The translations under genes and the position numbers were made by a program. From positions 1 through 64,000 of the forward strand of contig JAFSDH010000003.1 in the NCBI GenBank assembly GCA_017436345.1: a stretch of 64,000 bases of DNA, written 5' to 3'. Position 1 is the first letter of the stretch, and each line of letters begins with the position of its first letter. Shown here in pieces: positions 34,089-41,889 of this stretch. The notes beneath the pieces were generated by a model, which worked only from the letters and a program-made list of their open reading frames with translations, ran no database searches and had not been told where the DNA came from. Origin of the DNA: Bacilli bacterium. GTDB lineage: Bacteria > Bacillota_I > Bacilli_A > RF39 > UBA660.

Positions 34089-34754
34089 ATGTTAGGCAAC
34101 GATTGGGACGAATTATTAAAAGAGGAAATGGAAAAAGAATATTTTGATAAATTATTTGATTTTGTAAAAGAACAATATCAAGAAAAAGATATCTATCCTA
34201 AAATGAATGAAATATTTAATGCTTTTCGACATACAGCGTATAAAGATGTCAAAGTAGTTATTTTAGGTCAAGATCCATATCATGGTGAAAATGAAGCGGA
34301 AGGTTTATCGTTTTCAGTAAAACCAGGTATTAGAAAACCCCCATCACTAAATAATATTTTTCGAGAATTAAAAGAAGATTTAGGATATGAATATCCTAAA
34401 TATGGTAGTTTAGTAAAATGGGCAGATGAAGGAGTACTATTATTAAACAGTGTTTTAACAGTAGAAAAAGATAAACCAGCATCACATCGCGGACGTGGAT
34501 GGGAACAATTTACTGATAATGTGATAAAAAAAATAAATGAGAAAGAAACTCCGGTAGTATTTATTCTATGGGGAAACTATGCTAAAGCTAAAAAAGAGTT
34601 AATTACTAATCCAAATCATTTAGTATTAGAATCAACTCATCCATCTCCATATTCAGCATCAAGTGGTTTCTTTGGTAGTAGACCATTTTCTAAGACAAAT
34701 AACTTTTTAAAATCCAAAGGAATAAAACCAATTGATTGGGACTTATCAAAATAA
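34089..34754 (+). CDS. ung: Uracil-DNA glycosylase
   Basis: 221 aa, family 1 UDG, removes uracil from DNA. Water-activating motif VVILGQDPYHGENEAEGLSFSV (catalytic Asp ~65), uracil-binding VLLLNSVLTV, and the DNA-intercalating HPSPYSA (~190). Works in the same process as the dut product by limiting uracil in DNA. Own promoter and strong terminator. Confidence 0.97.
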   Translation: MLGNDWDELLKEEMEKEYFDKLFDFVKEQYQEKDIYPKMNEIFNAFRHTAYKDVKVVILGQDPYHGENEAEGLSFSVKPGIRKPPSLNNIFRELKEDLGYEYPKYGSLVKWADEGVLLLNSVLTVEKDKPASHRGRGWEQFTDNVIKKINEKETPVVFILWGNYAKAKKELITNPNHLVLESTHPSPYSASSGFFGSRPFSKTNNFLKSKGIKPIDWDLSK

Positions 34755-34780
34755 AAAGCCAGTTTAATCTGGCTTTTTTT
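34753..34780. terminator. Terminator between ung and lemA
   Basis: AAAAGCCAG/CTGGCTTTT with T7 on the + side and A5 on the left, so it can serve ung and probably the convergent lemA-like gene. Confidence 0.88.
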
Positions 34781-35330
34781 ATGCTTCTTTCTTTTTATTA
34801 TCTTTTTTTAATATTTCAAATAATTCCTCTTCATTAAAAGTATATAAATTTTTATAATCATATCCTTTTTTCTTTGCAATCATTCTAGATGGAAACTTAT
34901 CTATTAATTCATTAAATATATTAGAATTATCATTATAGAAAACTTTAGTAGCTTCTAAATCAATTTCTAATTCATTTAATTCTTCTATTTTATTTTTAAG
35001 TTCTTCTTCTGGAACAAAAGATTTATTAACTAATAAATATTCTTTTAGTTCAGTATATATTTCAGAAAGATCTTTATCTAATTTTAATGTATCAATATTT
35101 TTCTTCATTACTTTTTTAACAGAAGAAAAAACTCTATTATCGTTAATATTATTTATAGCTTCACATATTTCATCTAATAAATCAGCTTTTTTATTTAATA
35201 TCTCAGCAATTTCATTTTCTCCCAAATGAACTCTTTTCAAAACAGAATTAAAGTCTAGAACAACATCTCTATACTTATATATAATTATAATTAATATTAT
35301 TACTATAACAAGTGCGATATAGGCAATCAT
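34779..35330 (-). CDS. LemA family protein
   Basis: 183 aa from the ATG at 35330, which has GAGGTG 6 nt upstream (a GTG at 35339 overlaps it). One N-terminal membrane helix (MIAYIALVIVIILIIIIYKY), then a long helical domain ending in the LemA hallmark TKVFYNDNSNIFNELIDKFPSRMIAKKKGY. LemA proteins are membrane-anchored helical bundles of unclear function. The tail EEELFEILKKDNKKKEA is charged. Confidence 0.87.
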   Translation of the reverse strand: MIAYIALVIVIILIIIIYKYRDVVLDFNSVLKRVHLGENEIAEILNKKADLLDEICEAINNINDNRVFSSVKKVMKKNIDTLKLDKDLSEIYTELKEYLLVNKSFVPEEELKNKIEELNELEIDLEATKVFYNDNSNIFNELIDKFPSRMIAKKKGYDYKNLYTFNEEELFEILKKDNKKKEA

Positions 35331-35364
35331 ATTAAACACCTCGTATTCTTAACTTGATTATATC

Positions 35365-35394
35365 AAAAAAAAAAGAATGATTCAATCACTCTTT
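35365..35394 (-). terminator. gerQ terminator
   Basis: On the minus strand, AGAGTGAT pairs with ATCATTCT (one G-U) around TGA, followed by a T10-11 run. It touches the gerQ stop codon. Confidence 0.82.
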
Positions 35395-35761
35395 AATTAG
35401 TATTAGGTCTTCTATCAAAAGTAGCGTAATTTAAATAAATACTCCAAATTAAATAGTATTCATTATTCTCTTCATTAAATATTAGAATATAGTCATCACC
35501 AGCATCTGTTAAAACCCCATAAAAAATTTTATCTCGCCAATCTACTGAATCAGGAAAAGAAACAAAAAAGTATCCAGTCATTCCAATGTTTTTTTGTAAT
35601 ACTCCTTGGGCATAACTATTTGAATTATTTCCATTATTAATATTATTATTCCAATTTCCCATATTTGGAGTAGTTGGAGTTAAGTTAGTATTATTAGAAG
35701 TATTTAAAAAATCATTATAATTAGGAGTGTTTCGAAAATCGTTATAAAAAGAATTATTCAT
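35393..35761 (-). CDS. gerQ: Spore coat protein GerQ
   Basis: 122 aa. The N-terminal ~60 residues are low-complexity Asn-rich. The C-terminal domain matches GerQ: GYFFVSFPDSVDWRDKIFYGV, then AGDDYILIFN and YYLIWSIYLNYATFDRR (Bacillus: SKEWGSKIFRGVI, YLLLTIYLDYITFEE). GerQ is cross-linked into the coat by transglutaminase and is needed to localise the cortex-lytic enzyme CwlJ. Neither tgl nor cwlJ is in the window. GGAAGGATGATAAA precedes the ATG. Upstream on the minus strand, CATATATTA (35788-35780) resembles a sigma-E/K -10. Confidence 0.9.
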   Translation of the reverse strand: MNNSFYNDFRNTPNYNDFLNTSNNTNLTPTTPNMGNWNNNINNGNNSNSYAQGVLQKNIGMTGYFFVSFPDSVDWRDKIFYGVLTDAGDDYILIFNEENNEYYLIWSIYLNYATFDRRPNTN

Positions 35762-35840
35762 TTTATCATCCTTCCAGTTTAATATATGTAAACAAAGGTA
35801 AAAATGCTATAAAAACTTATTTTATAAATAAAAGTCATGT

Positions 35841-35846
35841 TATACT
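35841..35846 (+). promoter_or_regulatory. -10 element of the pta promoter
   Basis: TATACT preceded by TGT (extended -10). Divergent from gerQ. Confidence 0.5.
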
Positions 35847-35868
35847 TAAAAAGAAAGAAGGTAATAAA

Positions 35869-36864
35869 ATGAATTTCATAGAAAGAATAAAAGAACGAGC
35901 AAGAAGTGATAAAAAAACAATTATTTTACCAGAAAGTATGGATAGAAGAGTAATTGAAGCAGCAATTGAAATAGAAAAAGAAGAAATAGCTAATATTGTT
36001 TTAGTGGGAAGAGAATCTGATATCAATCAAACAGCGGCTGAATTAGATATAAGTAATATTAATATAATTGATCCATACAATTCTGATGTAACAGAAGAAT
36101 TAGTAGTAAAATTATATGAATTGCGAAAAGAAAAAGGAATGACTCTAGAAGAAGCTAGAAAAATATTATTAGAAGATTATATGTATTATGCTTGTATGCT
36201 AGTAAAAACAGGAAGAGCTGACGGAGTAGTATCAGGTGCTTGTCATTCAACTTCTAATACTTTGCGACCAGCACTTCAAATAATAAAAACAAAACCTGGG
36301 GTAAAACTAGTATCTTCATTTTTCTTAATGGTAGTACCTAATTGTGAATATGGAGAAAATGGTGCCTTTGTATTTGCTGACTGTGGTTTAGAACAAAATC
36401 CAGATTCAGAAAAATTAGCTGCAATTGCTGCATCATCTGCTGAAAGTTTTAAACTTTTAGTAGAAAAGGAACCTATGGTTGCTATGCTTTCTCATTCAAC
36501 CGTGGGAAGTGCTAAACATGCTGATGTTGATAAAGTAAAAGAAGCAACAAGCATTGCAAAAGAAAATTATCCACAATATAAAATTGATGGTGAGTTACAA
36601 TTAGATGCTGCTATTGTTCCAGAAATAGGTAAATCAAAAGCCCCTAATAGTGAAGTAGCGGGATGTGCAAATGTATTAGTATTCCCAGACTTAGATGCTG
36701 GAAACATTGGATATAAATTGGTTCAAAGATTAGCAAAGGCAGAAGCATATGGTCCAGTATGTCAAGGGATAGCATCCCCAGTAAATGATTTATCAAGAGG
36801 ATGTTCTTCTTCTGACATTGTTGGTGTTGTTGCTATAACTGCTGTTCAAGCTCAAAATAATTAA
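35869..36864 (+). CDS. pta: Phosphate acetyltransferase
   Basis: 331 aa, single-domain Pta. Interconverts acetyl-CoA and acetyl phosphate; with acetate kinase (not in window) it yields ATP in fermentation. Conserved blocks: IILPESMDRRVIEAA, MLVKTGRADGVVSGACHSTSNTLRPALQIIKTKPG, HSTVGSAKHADVDKV, and GPVCQGIASPVNDLSRGCSSSDIVGVVAIT. AGAAGG upstream of the ATG. Confidence 0.97.
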   Translation: MNFIERIKERARSDKKTIILPESMDRRVIEAAIEIEKEEIANIVLVGRESDINQTAAELDISNINIIDPYNSDVTEELVVKLYELRKEKGMTLEEARKILLEDYMYYACMLVKTGRADGVVSGACHSTSNTLRPALQIIKTKPGVKLVSSFFLMVVPNCEYGENGAFVFADCGLEQNPDSEKLAAIAASSAESFKLLVEKEPMVAMLSHSTVGSAKHADVDKVKEATSIAKENYPQYKIDGELQLDAAIVPEIGKSKAPNSEVAGCANVLVFPDLDAGNIGYKLVQRLAKAEAYGPVCQGIASPVNDLSRGCSSSDIVGVVAITAVQAQNN

Positions 36865-36868
36865 AAAC

Positions 36869-36900
36869 AAAAAGATATAGTTTCCTATATCTTTTCTTTT
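36869..36900. terminator. Bidirectional terminator between pta and the LysR gene
   Basis: AAAAGATATA and TATATCTTTT with a 6-nt loop; the T-run on each strand suits both convergent genes. Confidence 0.85.
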
Positions 36901-37775
36901 AGAATAATATCAATAAATTTCTTAGTTGTAAAACTTGGAATTGTATTAGAAAGAGTAGCTATTCCAATATTCCTACTAGGAATTTTAGGAGTATAATCAA
37001 TTTCAAATAATTCTCCTGATTCTAACTCTTTTATCGCAAATTCTCTTGTAATATATCCAATTCCTAAATTCATTTTAGTCATATCTTTAACCAAGTTAAA
37101 GCTAACAACATCATATTTCGGTATTATATCAATATTATTACTGTTCAAATAATTATTTAAAAATAATCTAGTATTTGAAGGAGATTTTTGAAATATAAAA
37201 TCTTCTTTTATTTTAGTTAAATCTAATTTTTTATTTAATAAATCTATTTTTCGTTTACCGACCATAAACGTATCATGTACTTCTAAAAAAGGAACAACAT
37301 CAATATCTTTATATTCCTTAGTAGGTAAATTAAGAATTAATAAATCAACACTTCCTTCTCTAAGAAGTTTAACTAAATCTTGAGTTAAATTATTAACAAT
37401 TGAAATACTTACATTGGGATATCTTTCTTGAAATATATCTAAATATTTTAATAAAACATGTTGCGTTACAGTAGTTGATGCCCCAATTTTTAATGTTCCA
37501 CTTTCAATATTCATTAATTCTTTAAATTTATTTTCTCCATTTTTTATATAATTAAGTCCTGATTCTACGAACTGAAATAACACCTTTGCTTCTTCAGTTA
37601 ATGTTACCCCTTTTTTAGCTCGAATAAATAATGTTGCTCCTATTTGTTTTTCTAACGAATGAATAGCCTGTGTTACAGCTGGTTGTGAAATATATAATTC
37701 TTCTGCAGCTTTAGTAATATTCCCTCTCTTTGCTACTTCATAAAAAATCCTATAAAGGTTTAAATCTATATTCAT
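36885..37775 (-). CDS. LysR-type transcriptional regulator
   Basis: 296 aa. N-terminal winged HTH LYRIFYEVAKRGNITKAAEELYISQPAVTQAIHSLEKQIGATLF (~6-50), then a periplasmic-binding-like effector domain (GTLKIGASTTVTQHVLLKYLDIFQERYP). It is divergent from the nitrilase-like gene at 37862 with an 86-bp shared upstream region containing inverted ACTTA/TAAGT half-sites, so it probably controls that gene and itself. Effector unknown. Confidence 0.93.
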   Translation of the reverse strand: MNIDLNLYRIFYEVAKRGNITKAAEELYISQPAVTQAIHSLEKQIGATLFIRAKKGVTLTEEAKVLFQFVESGLNYIKNGENKFKELMNIESGTLKIGASTTVTQHVLLKYLDIFQERYPNVSISIVNNLTQDLVKLLREGSVDLLILNLPTKEYKDIDVVPFLEVHDTFMVGKRKIDLLNKKLDLTKIKEDFIFQKSPSNTRLFLNNYLNSNNIDIIPKYDVVSFNLVKDMTKMNLGIGYITREFAIKELESGELFEIDYTPKIPSRNIGIATLSNTIPSFTTKKFIDIILKEKI

Positions 37776-37788
37776 AAGTCCTCCTTAT

Positions 37789-37834
37789 ACTTAACATAAG
37801 TAACATATATTTAACTTATATCACATTTTATACT
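37789..37834. promoter_or_regulatory. Divergent operator/promoter region for the LysR gene and nitrilase-like gene
   Basis: ACTTA-ACA-TAAGT (37789-37801) is a short LysR-style dyad. A further ACTTAT (37814-37819) inversely repeats ATAAGT (37796-37801). TATACT (37829-37834) is a good -10 for the rightward gene, but there is no good -35, as expected for an activated promoter. Confidence 0.5.
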
Positions 37835-37861
37835 AAAATACAATTAAGAAGAGGTGATAAT

Positions 37862-38698
37862 ATGAGAAATAAATATTTGAAAATTTTAGGAATACAATTG
37901 CAAGTAGAGTTGGATTGTGATGAAACTAATGAATACTTAATCGAAACAAATAAATATTATGAACAAATTAATAAAACAAAAGAATTAATCAATAAAAAAA
38001 ATCCTGATATAGTAGCACTACCTGAAATGTGCTATTTAGAAGAACTTGATAATTATTATTTAAAAGAGTCAAAAAACAAATTAATTATAGCAGGATCAAT
38101 TTATAAAAATGGAGTTAATTATACTGTTGTTTTCAATAATAAGAATAAATATCTAATTAGAAAATGTAACGCGAGTGGGGCTGAACCAATGATTAGGTAT
38201 CAAGAAAATATAACAACAGACGATTTTATAAAATATCATTTAAATAATCATATCTTTAAAATAAAAGATAAAAAAATACTTATATTAAATTGTATGGAAT
38301 ATTATCAACATGCTTACATAATATCAAGAAAATTTAATGATATTTTCGCTATTATATGTATTTGTTCTAATAGTAATCAAAAAGTATTTATCGAAGAATC
38401 AAAGGCTATTCATAACCATCAAGAACATATTTATTCATTTGTTATTAACTGTATTTCTACCTATCAAAAAGAAGAATATGCGAAAGGGAATACTTATATT
38501 TTTGGACCAATTCAATATCATGAACAAGATTGGTTAAAAAAAGAAGGTTATGACTTAGAAAATCATTCTTGTTCAATATTAAAGTTATCAAATAAACCTG
38601 GATATTTTTATGGAGAATTTACTAATAATTTTTCTCGTTTTGGACGAAGTGATCATTATTTAAATAATCCAAAAAATATAGAAATAGGTAATTTATAG
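37862..38698 (+). CDS. Carbon-nitrogen hydrolase (nitrilase superfamily)-like protein
   Basis: 278 aa. The catalytic Glu-Lys-Cys set is discernible: PDIVALPEMCYLEE (Glu), YLIRKCNASGAEP (Lys) and ILILNCMEYYQHA (Cys). This is a divergent nitrilase fold, with the first strand LKILGIQLQVELDCDET. Probable hydrolysis of an amide or nitrile; substrate unknown. GAGGTGATA start. It lies opposite the LysR gene and 11 bp before coaB. Confidence 0.75.
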   Translation: MRNKYLKILGIQLQVELDCDETNEYLIETNKYYEQINKTKELINKKNPDIVALPEMCYLEELDNYYLKESKNKLIIAGSIYKNGVNYTVVFNNKNKYLIRKCNASGAEPMIRYQENITTDDFIKYHLNNHIFKIKDKKILILNCMEYYQHAYIISRKFNDIFAIICICSNSNQKVFIEESKAIHNHQEHIYSFVINCISTYQKEEYAKGNTYIFGPIQYHEQDWLKKEGYDLENHSCSILKLSNKPGYFYGEFTNNFSRFGRSDHYLNNPKNIEIGNL

Positions 38699-38709
38699 GA
38701 GGAAAATTT

Positions 38710-39480
38710 ATGAAAAAAAATATTATTATTACTGCCGGACCAACTAATGAAAGATTAGATGCCGTTATGAAAATTACAAATATGTCTACAGGAGCTTTAG
38801 GAGCAATCATTGCTGATGAATTTTTAAGTGATAAAAATTCTGAAATAGATACTTTATATTATATTTCCCCAAAATTAGCAAGAAAACCACAAGTTGAAAG
38901 TAATAAATTAGAATTAATTACAATAGAAAGTGCAGAGGACTTATTAAAAGTATTAAAACAAATACTTCTTGAAAAAAAGATAGATACTGTTATACATTCG
39001 TCTGCAGTTGGTGATTATGTCGGAGAGTATGCAATTACTGCAAAGATGTTGGCAAATGAAATAACCCAAAAAACATATGGTTCTAAATTAAATAAGGAAG
39101 AATTAGAGGAATTTATTCTTGGAATAATTAGATCTCCAGAACAAATAGTAAGTGATGAGCATAAAATATCTTCATATGAGAGAGATTTAATGTTTAAGTT
39201 AAGTCTTACTCCTAAAGTAATAGGAGAAATTAAAAAAACATCACCAGATACTAAGTTAATTGGATTTAAATTGTTAGATGGTGTTTCATATGAAGAATTA
39301 ATAGAAGTTGCTACACGTCTAAGAGAAAAAAATAAAGCAGATTATATCATTGCTAATGACTTATCAAAAATAGGTAATGGTAATCATAATGCTTATTTTG
39401 TAGGAAATAATGGTGTAGAATATAAATGTGAAAATAAAAAAGAAATAGCTAAGACATTAAAGAAGATAATCTTTAAGTAA
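38710..39480 (+). CDS. coaB: Phosphopantothenate-cysteine ligase, monofunctional
   Basis: 256 aa. Joins 4'-phosphopantothenate and cysteine in CoA synthesis. ITAGPTNERLDAVMKITNMSTGALGAIIADEF, IHSSAVGDYVG, KLIGFKLLDGV and ADYIIANDLSKIGNGNHNAYFV match the stand-alone CoaB of streptococci and related Bacilli rather than the fused CoaBC; no CoaC domain is present. AGGAGG start. It ends exactly one base before the convergent PBP gene. Confidence 0.9.
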   Translation: MKKNIIITAGPTNERLDAVMKITNMSTGALGAIIADEFLSDKNSEIDTLYYISPKLARKPQVESNKLELITIESAEDLLKVLKQILLEKKIDTVIHSSAVGDYVGEYAITAKMLANEITQKTYGSKLNKEELEEFILGIIRSPEQIVSDEHKISSYERDLMFKLSLTPKVIGEIKKTSPDTKLIGFKLLDGVSYEELIEVATRLREKNKADYIIANDLSKIGNGNHNAYFVGNNGVEYKCENKKEIAKTLKKIIFK

Positions 39481-41430
39481 CTACTCCTCATATAATTCAT
39501 CAAAAACCATCTCTTCCCCAGTGGGTTCTGTACCTTTTAAATAGTACAGAATCCTTTTTTTTGAATCATTATTAACTACAGGACTTCCATTAATAGGATC
39601 TACTAATACTCCAATCACATTAGAAGGCTTTTTATACCATACTTCTTCTTTATCTTTTAAATAGTTTTCCATTGTATATGCCCATGTATTTTTAGATTTA
39701 ATTGATGTACCACTTTCTAGATTAGTCGCATCATCATATCCAATCCAAATTGAAGTAACGACATCTGGATTATATCCAATTGTCCAACAATCAGTAGCTG
39801 TTGTTCCTGATTTAACCGCATATTTTTTAGATAATTTAGAAGCTACTGATAAAAGAGTAGGTTGACTATAATCTATAAAAGAAGCATCATAGGTAGTCGT
39901 TAATAAATCATTTAAAATATAAACTAAACTTTGATTTAAAATAAGTTCAGGTTCTTCATTATATTCATATAAAACATTCCCATTTATATCTTCAACTTTA
40001 GTTATTAAATGAGGATTAACTTTATAACCAAGATTTGCAAAAGATGCATAAGCACTAGTCATTTCAATAATATTTATTTCATATGTTCCTAAAGGTAAAG
40101 AAGGAACAGCATCAAGCTTTGTTGTTATTCCTAAACGATTAGCCATATTAACCAAGTTTTCTTCTCCTAAAAACATATGGGTTTTTACTGCATATATATT
40201 ATCAGAATAAGCAATAGCTGCTGCTAAGGAAATAGCTTCATTTCCATAAATCTCTCCTGCATTTCTAGGAGAATAAGTTTCTCCATTAGAAAATACAAAA
40301 GTCGTTTCTTCACTAGTAAAAGAAGTACTAGAAGTAAAACCATTTTCAAGTGCACTATAATATAAAAATGGTTTCATAGTGGAACCTACTTGTCTTTTTG
40401 AGTTTGTTGCTCGATTGAATTGGGATTTATCATAATTTATACCCCCAATTAAAGCAATAATACTACCATCATTAGGATTCATCATAATACCTGCAGCTTG
40501 TAAATTATTATTATTAACTTCATTTTCTAAACTAGATTCTAAAGCTTCTTGAGCATTAACATCAAGAGTTGTATAAATCTTTAACCCTCCAGTATCTAAA
40601 AAAGAAGTTGGAATATTCTTAATTGTTTTAAGTTCTTCAATAACCGCATCTTTATAGTACATTACACTAGATAACTCTTTTTCTTCTTTTTTTCCAATGA
40701 TCGTTAATTCTTCTTTTAAGTATTTATCAAGTTCCTTTTCATTAATATAACCATTATCATACATACCTCGTAATATCATTTCTTGCCTTTTTTTCGCATT
40801 GCTATAATTAGTAACTGGAGAATAATTTGAAGGGGACTTAGGAATGGCAACAAGCATTGCTGCCTCACTAATACTTAAATCACTAGAACTTTTTCCAAAA
40901 TAATATTTAGAAGCACTTTCAACTCCATACATACCATGACCATAATAAATTGTATTCAAATATCCCTCTAATATTTCGTCTTTTGAATAATGTGTCTCCA
41001 TATTTAAAGTAAGCCACATTTCATTCCATTTTCTTTCCCAGGTTTTATCAAACTCTAAAAATAAATTTTTTACATATTGCTGAGTAATTGTTGATGCACC
41101 TTGAATTGTTTTCCCAGCTTTAACATTTATATATAAAGCTTTAGCAATTCTAAAAATATCAAAACCATAATGTTTATAAAAATTCTTATCTTCAGCTGAA
41201 ATAGTAGCATTAATAACATTATTAGATATATTATCTAAACTTATCCATTCATTATCACTAGTTCCTTGAAAAAATATTTTTTCCATATTGTCATAAAAAA
41301 TAATATTATTAGCTTTTTCTATTTCTAATTTTGGTGAAAATTTTGAATATCCATAAATAGATATTAATACTATAAATAATAAGATAAAACATATTAAAAA
41401 AAACTTAAGTATTTTTCTAAATATTTTCAT
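39481..41430 (-). CDS. Class A penicillin-binding protein (PBP1A type)
   Basis: 649 aa bifunctional peptidoglycan synthase. N-terminal membrane anchor (ILKFFLICFILLFIVLISIYG), glycosyltransferase GT51 domain with EDKNFYKHYGFD (catalytic Glu), STITQQYVKN and TIYYGHGMYGVESA. Transpeptidase motifs are STMKPF (SxxK), SDN and KSGTTATD. The C-terminus ends in an acidic stretch without extra domains. GGTGAT ribosome-binding site. Its stop codon abuts that of coaB with no space for an intergenic terminator. Confidence 0.95.
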   Translation of the reverse strand: MKIFRKILKFFLICFILLFIVLISIYGYSKFSPKLEIEKANNIIFYDNMEKIFFQGTSDNEWISLDNISNNVINATISAEDKNFYKHYGFDIFRIAKALYINVKAGKTIQGASTITQQYVKNLFLEFDKTWERKWNEMWLTLNMETHYSKDEILEGYLNTIYYGHGMYGVESASKYYFGKSSSDLSISEAAMLVAIPKSPSNYSPVTNYSNAKKRQEMILRGMYDNGYINEKELDKYLKEELTIIGKKEEKELSSVMYYKDAVIEELKTIKNIPTSFLDTGGLKIYTTLDVNAQEALESSLENEVNNNNLQAAGIMMNPNDGSIIALIGGINYDKSQFNRATNSKRQVGSTMKPFLYYSALENGFTSSTSFTSEETTFVFSNGETYSPRNAGEIYGNEAISLAAAIAYSDNIYAVKTHMFLGEENLVNMANRLGITTKLDAVPSLPLGTYEINIIEMTSAYASFANLGYKVNPHLITKVEDINGNVLYEYNEEPELILNQSLVYILNDLLTTTYDASFIDYSQPTLLSVASKLSKKYAVKSGTTATDCWTIGYNPDVVTSIWIGYDDATNLESGTSIKSKNTWAYTMENYLKDKEEVWYKKPSNVIGVLVDPINGSPVVNNDSKKRILYYLKGTEPTGEEMVFDELYEE

Positions 41431-41500
41431 AAAATCACCATTCCAATCTTAATATGTACTAAAAAGATAAAAATATGTGTTAAAAAAATGACTTATATGT

Positions 41501-41506
41501 TATAAT
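41501..41506 (+). promoter_or_regulatory. -10 element of the ywiB-argS promoter
   Basis: TATAAT preceded by TGT (extended -10), 28 bp before the ATG at 41535. Confidence 0.55.
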
Positions 41507-41534
41507 TCGAGGTAGAAATTGGTGGTGATACTCT

Positions 41535-41888
41535 ATGACAAAGTTAAATATTAAAGCAATTATTAGTCTGACAGATGAAAAACTTGTTGAAGAAACAACA
41601 GGTTCCTTTGAAAGTGGAATAATTAGTTATAAAGAAAGTAATAATACTTATGTCTACTTAGATATTAATCGGCATGAATTAGTTCGAGAAAATAATGATA
41701 TGACAATGAAATATATTTTCAATGAAGAAGAAGAAACAATTGGAAAAATATTTGTCAAAGAATTAAATCATGAAATAGAATTAAATTTAAAAACAATAAA
41801 AATAGAAAAAGAAGACCATAAGTATAGAGTAGAGTATATTGTTGGTAATGATACTTTTACTTATGAAGTTGAATATTCGGAGGTATAG
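41535..41888 (+). CDS. DUF1934 (YwiB family) beta-barrel protein
   Basis: 117 aa, calycin-like beta-barrel family of unknown function. GSFESGIISYKESNNTYVYLDI, then MTMKYIFNEEEETIGKIFVKEL. Located directly upstream of argS (1 bp gap), as ywiB precedes argS in Bacillus. GGTGGTGATA ribosome-binding site. Confidence 0.82.
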   Translation: MTKLNIKAIISLTDEKLVEETTGSFESGIISYKESNNTYVYLDINRHELVRENNDMTMKYIFNEEEETIGKIFVKELNHEIELNLKTIKIEKEDHKYRVEYIVGNDTFTYEVEYSEV

Positions 41889-41889
41889 T

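Noticed and set aside
38337-38537. 66-codon frame inside the nitrilase-like gene, other frame
   Set aside because: Overlaps a well-supported coding region, no ribosome-binding site, and composition of an out-of-frame shadow.
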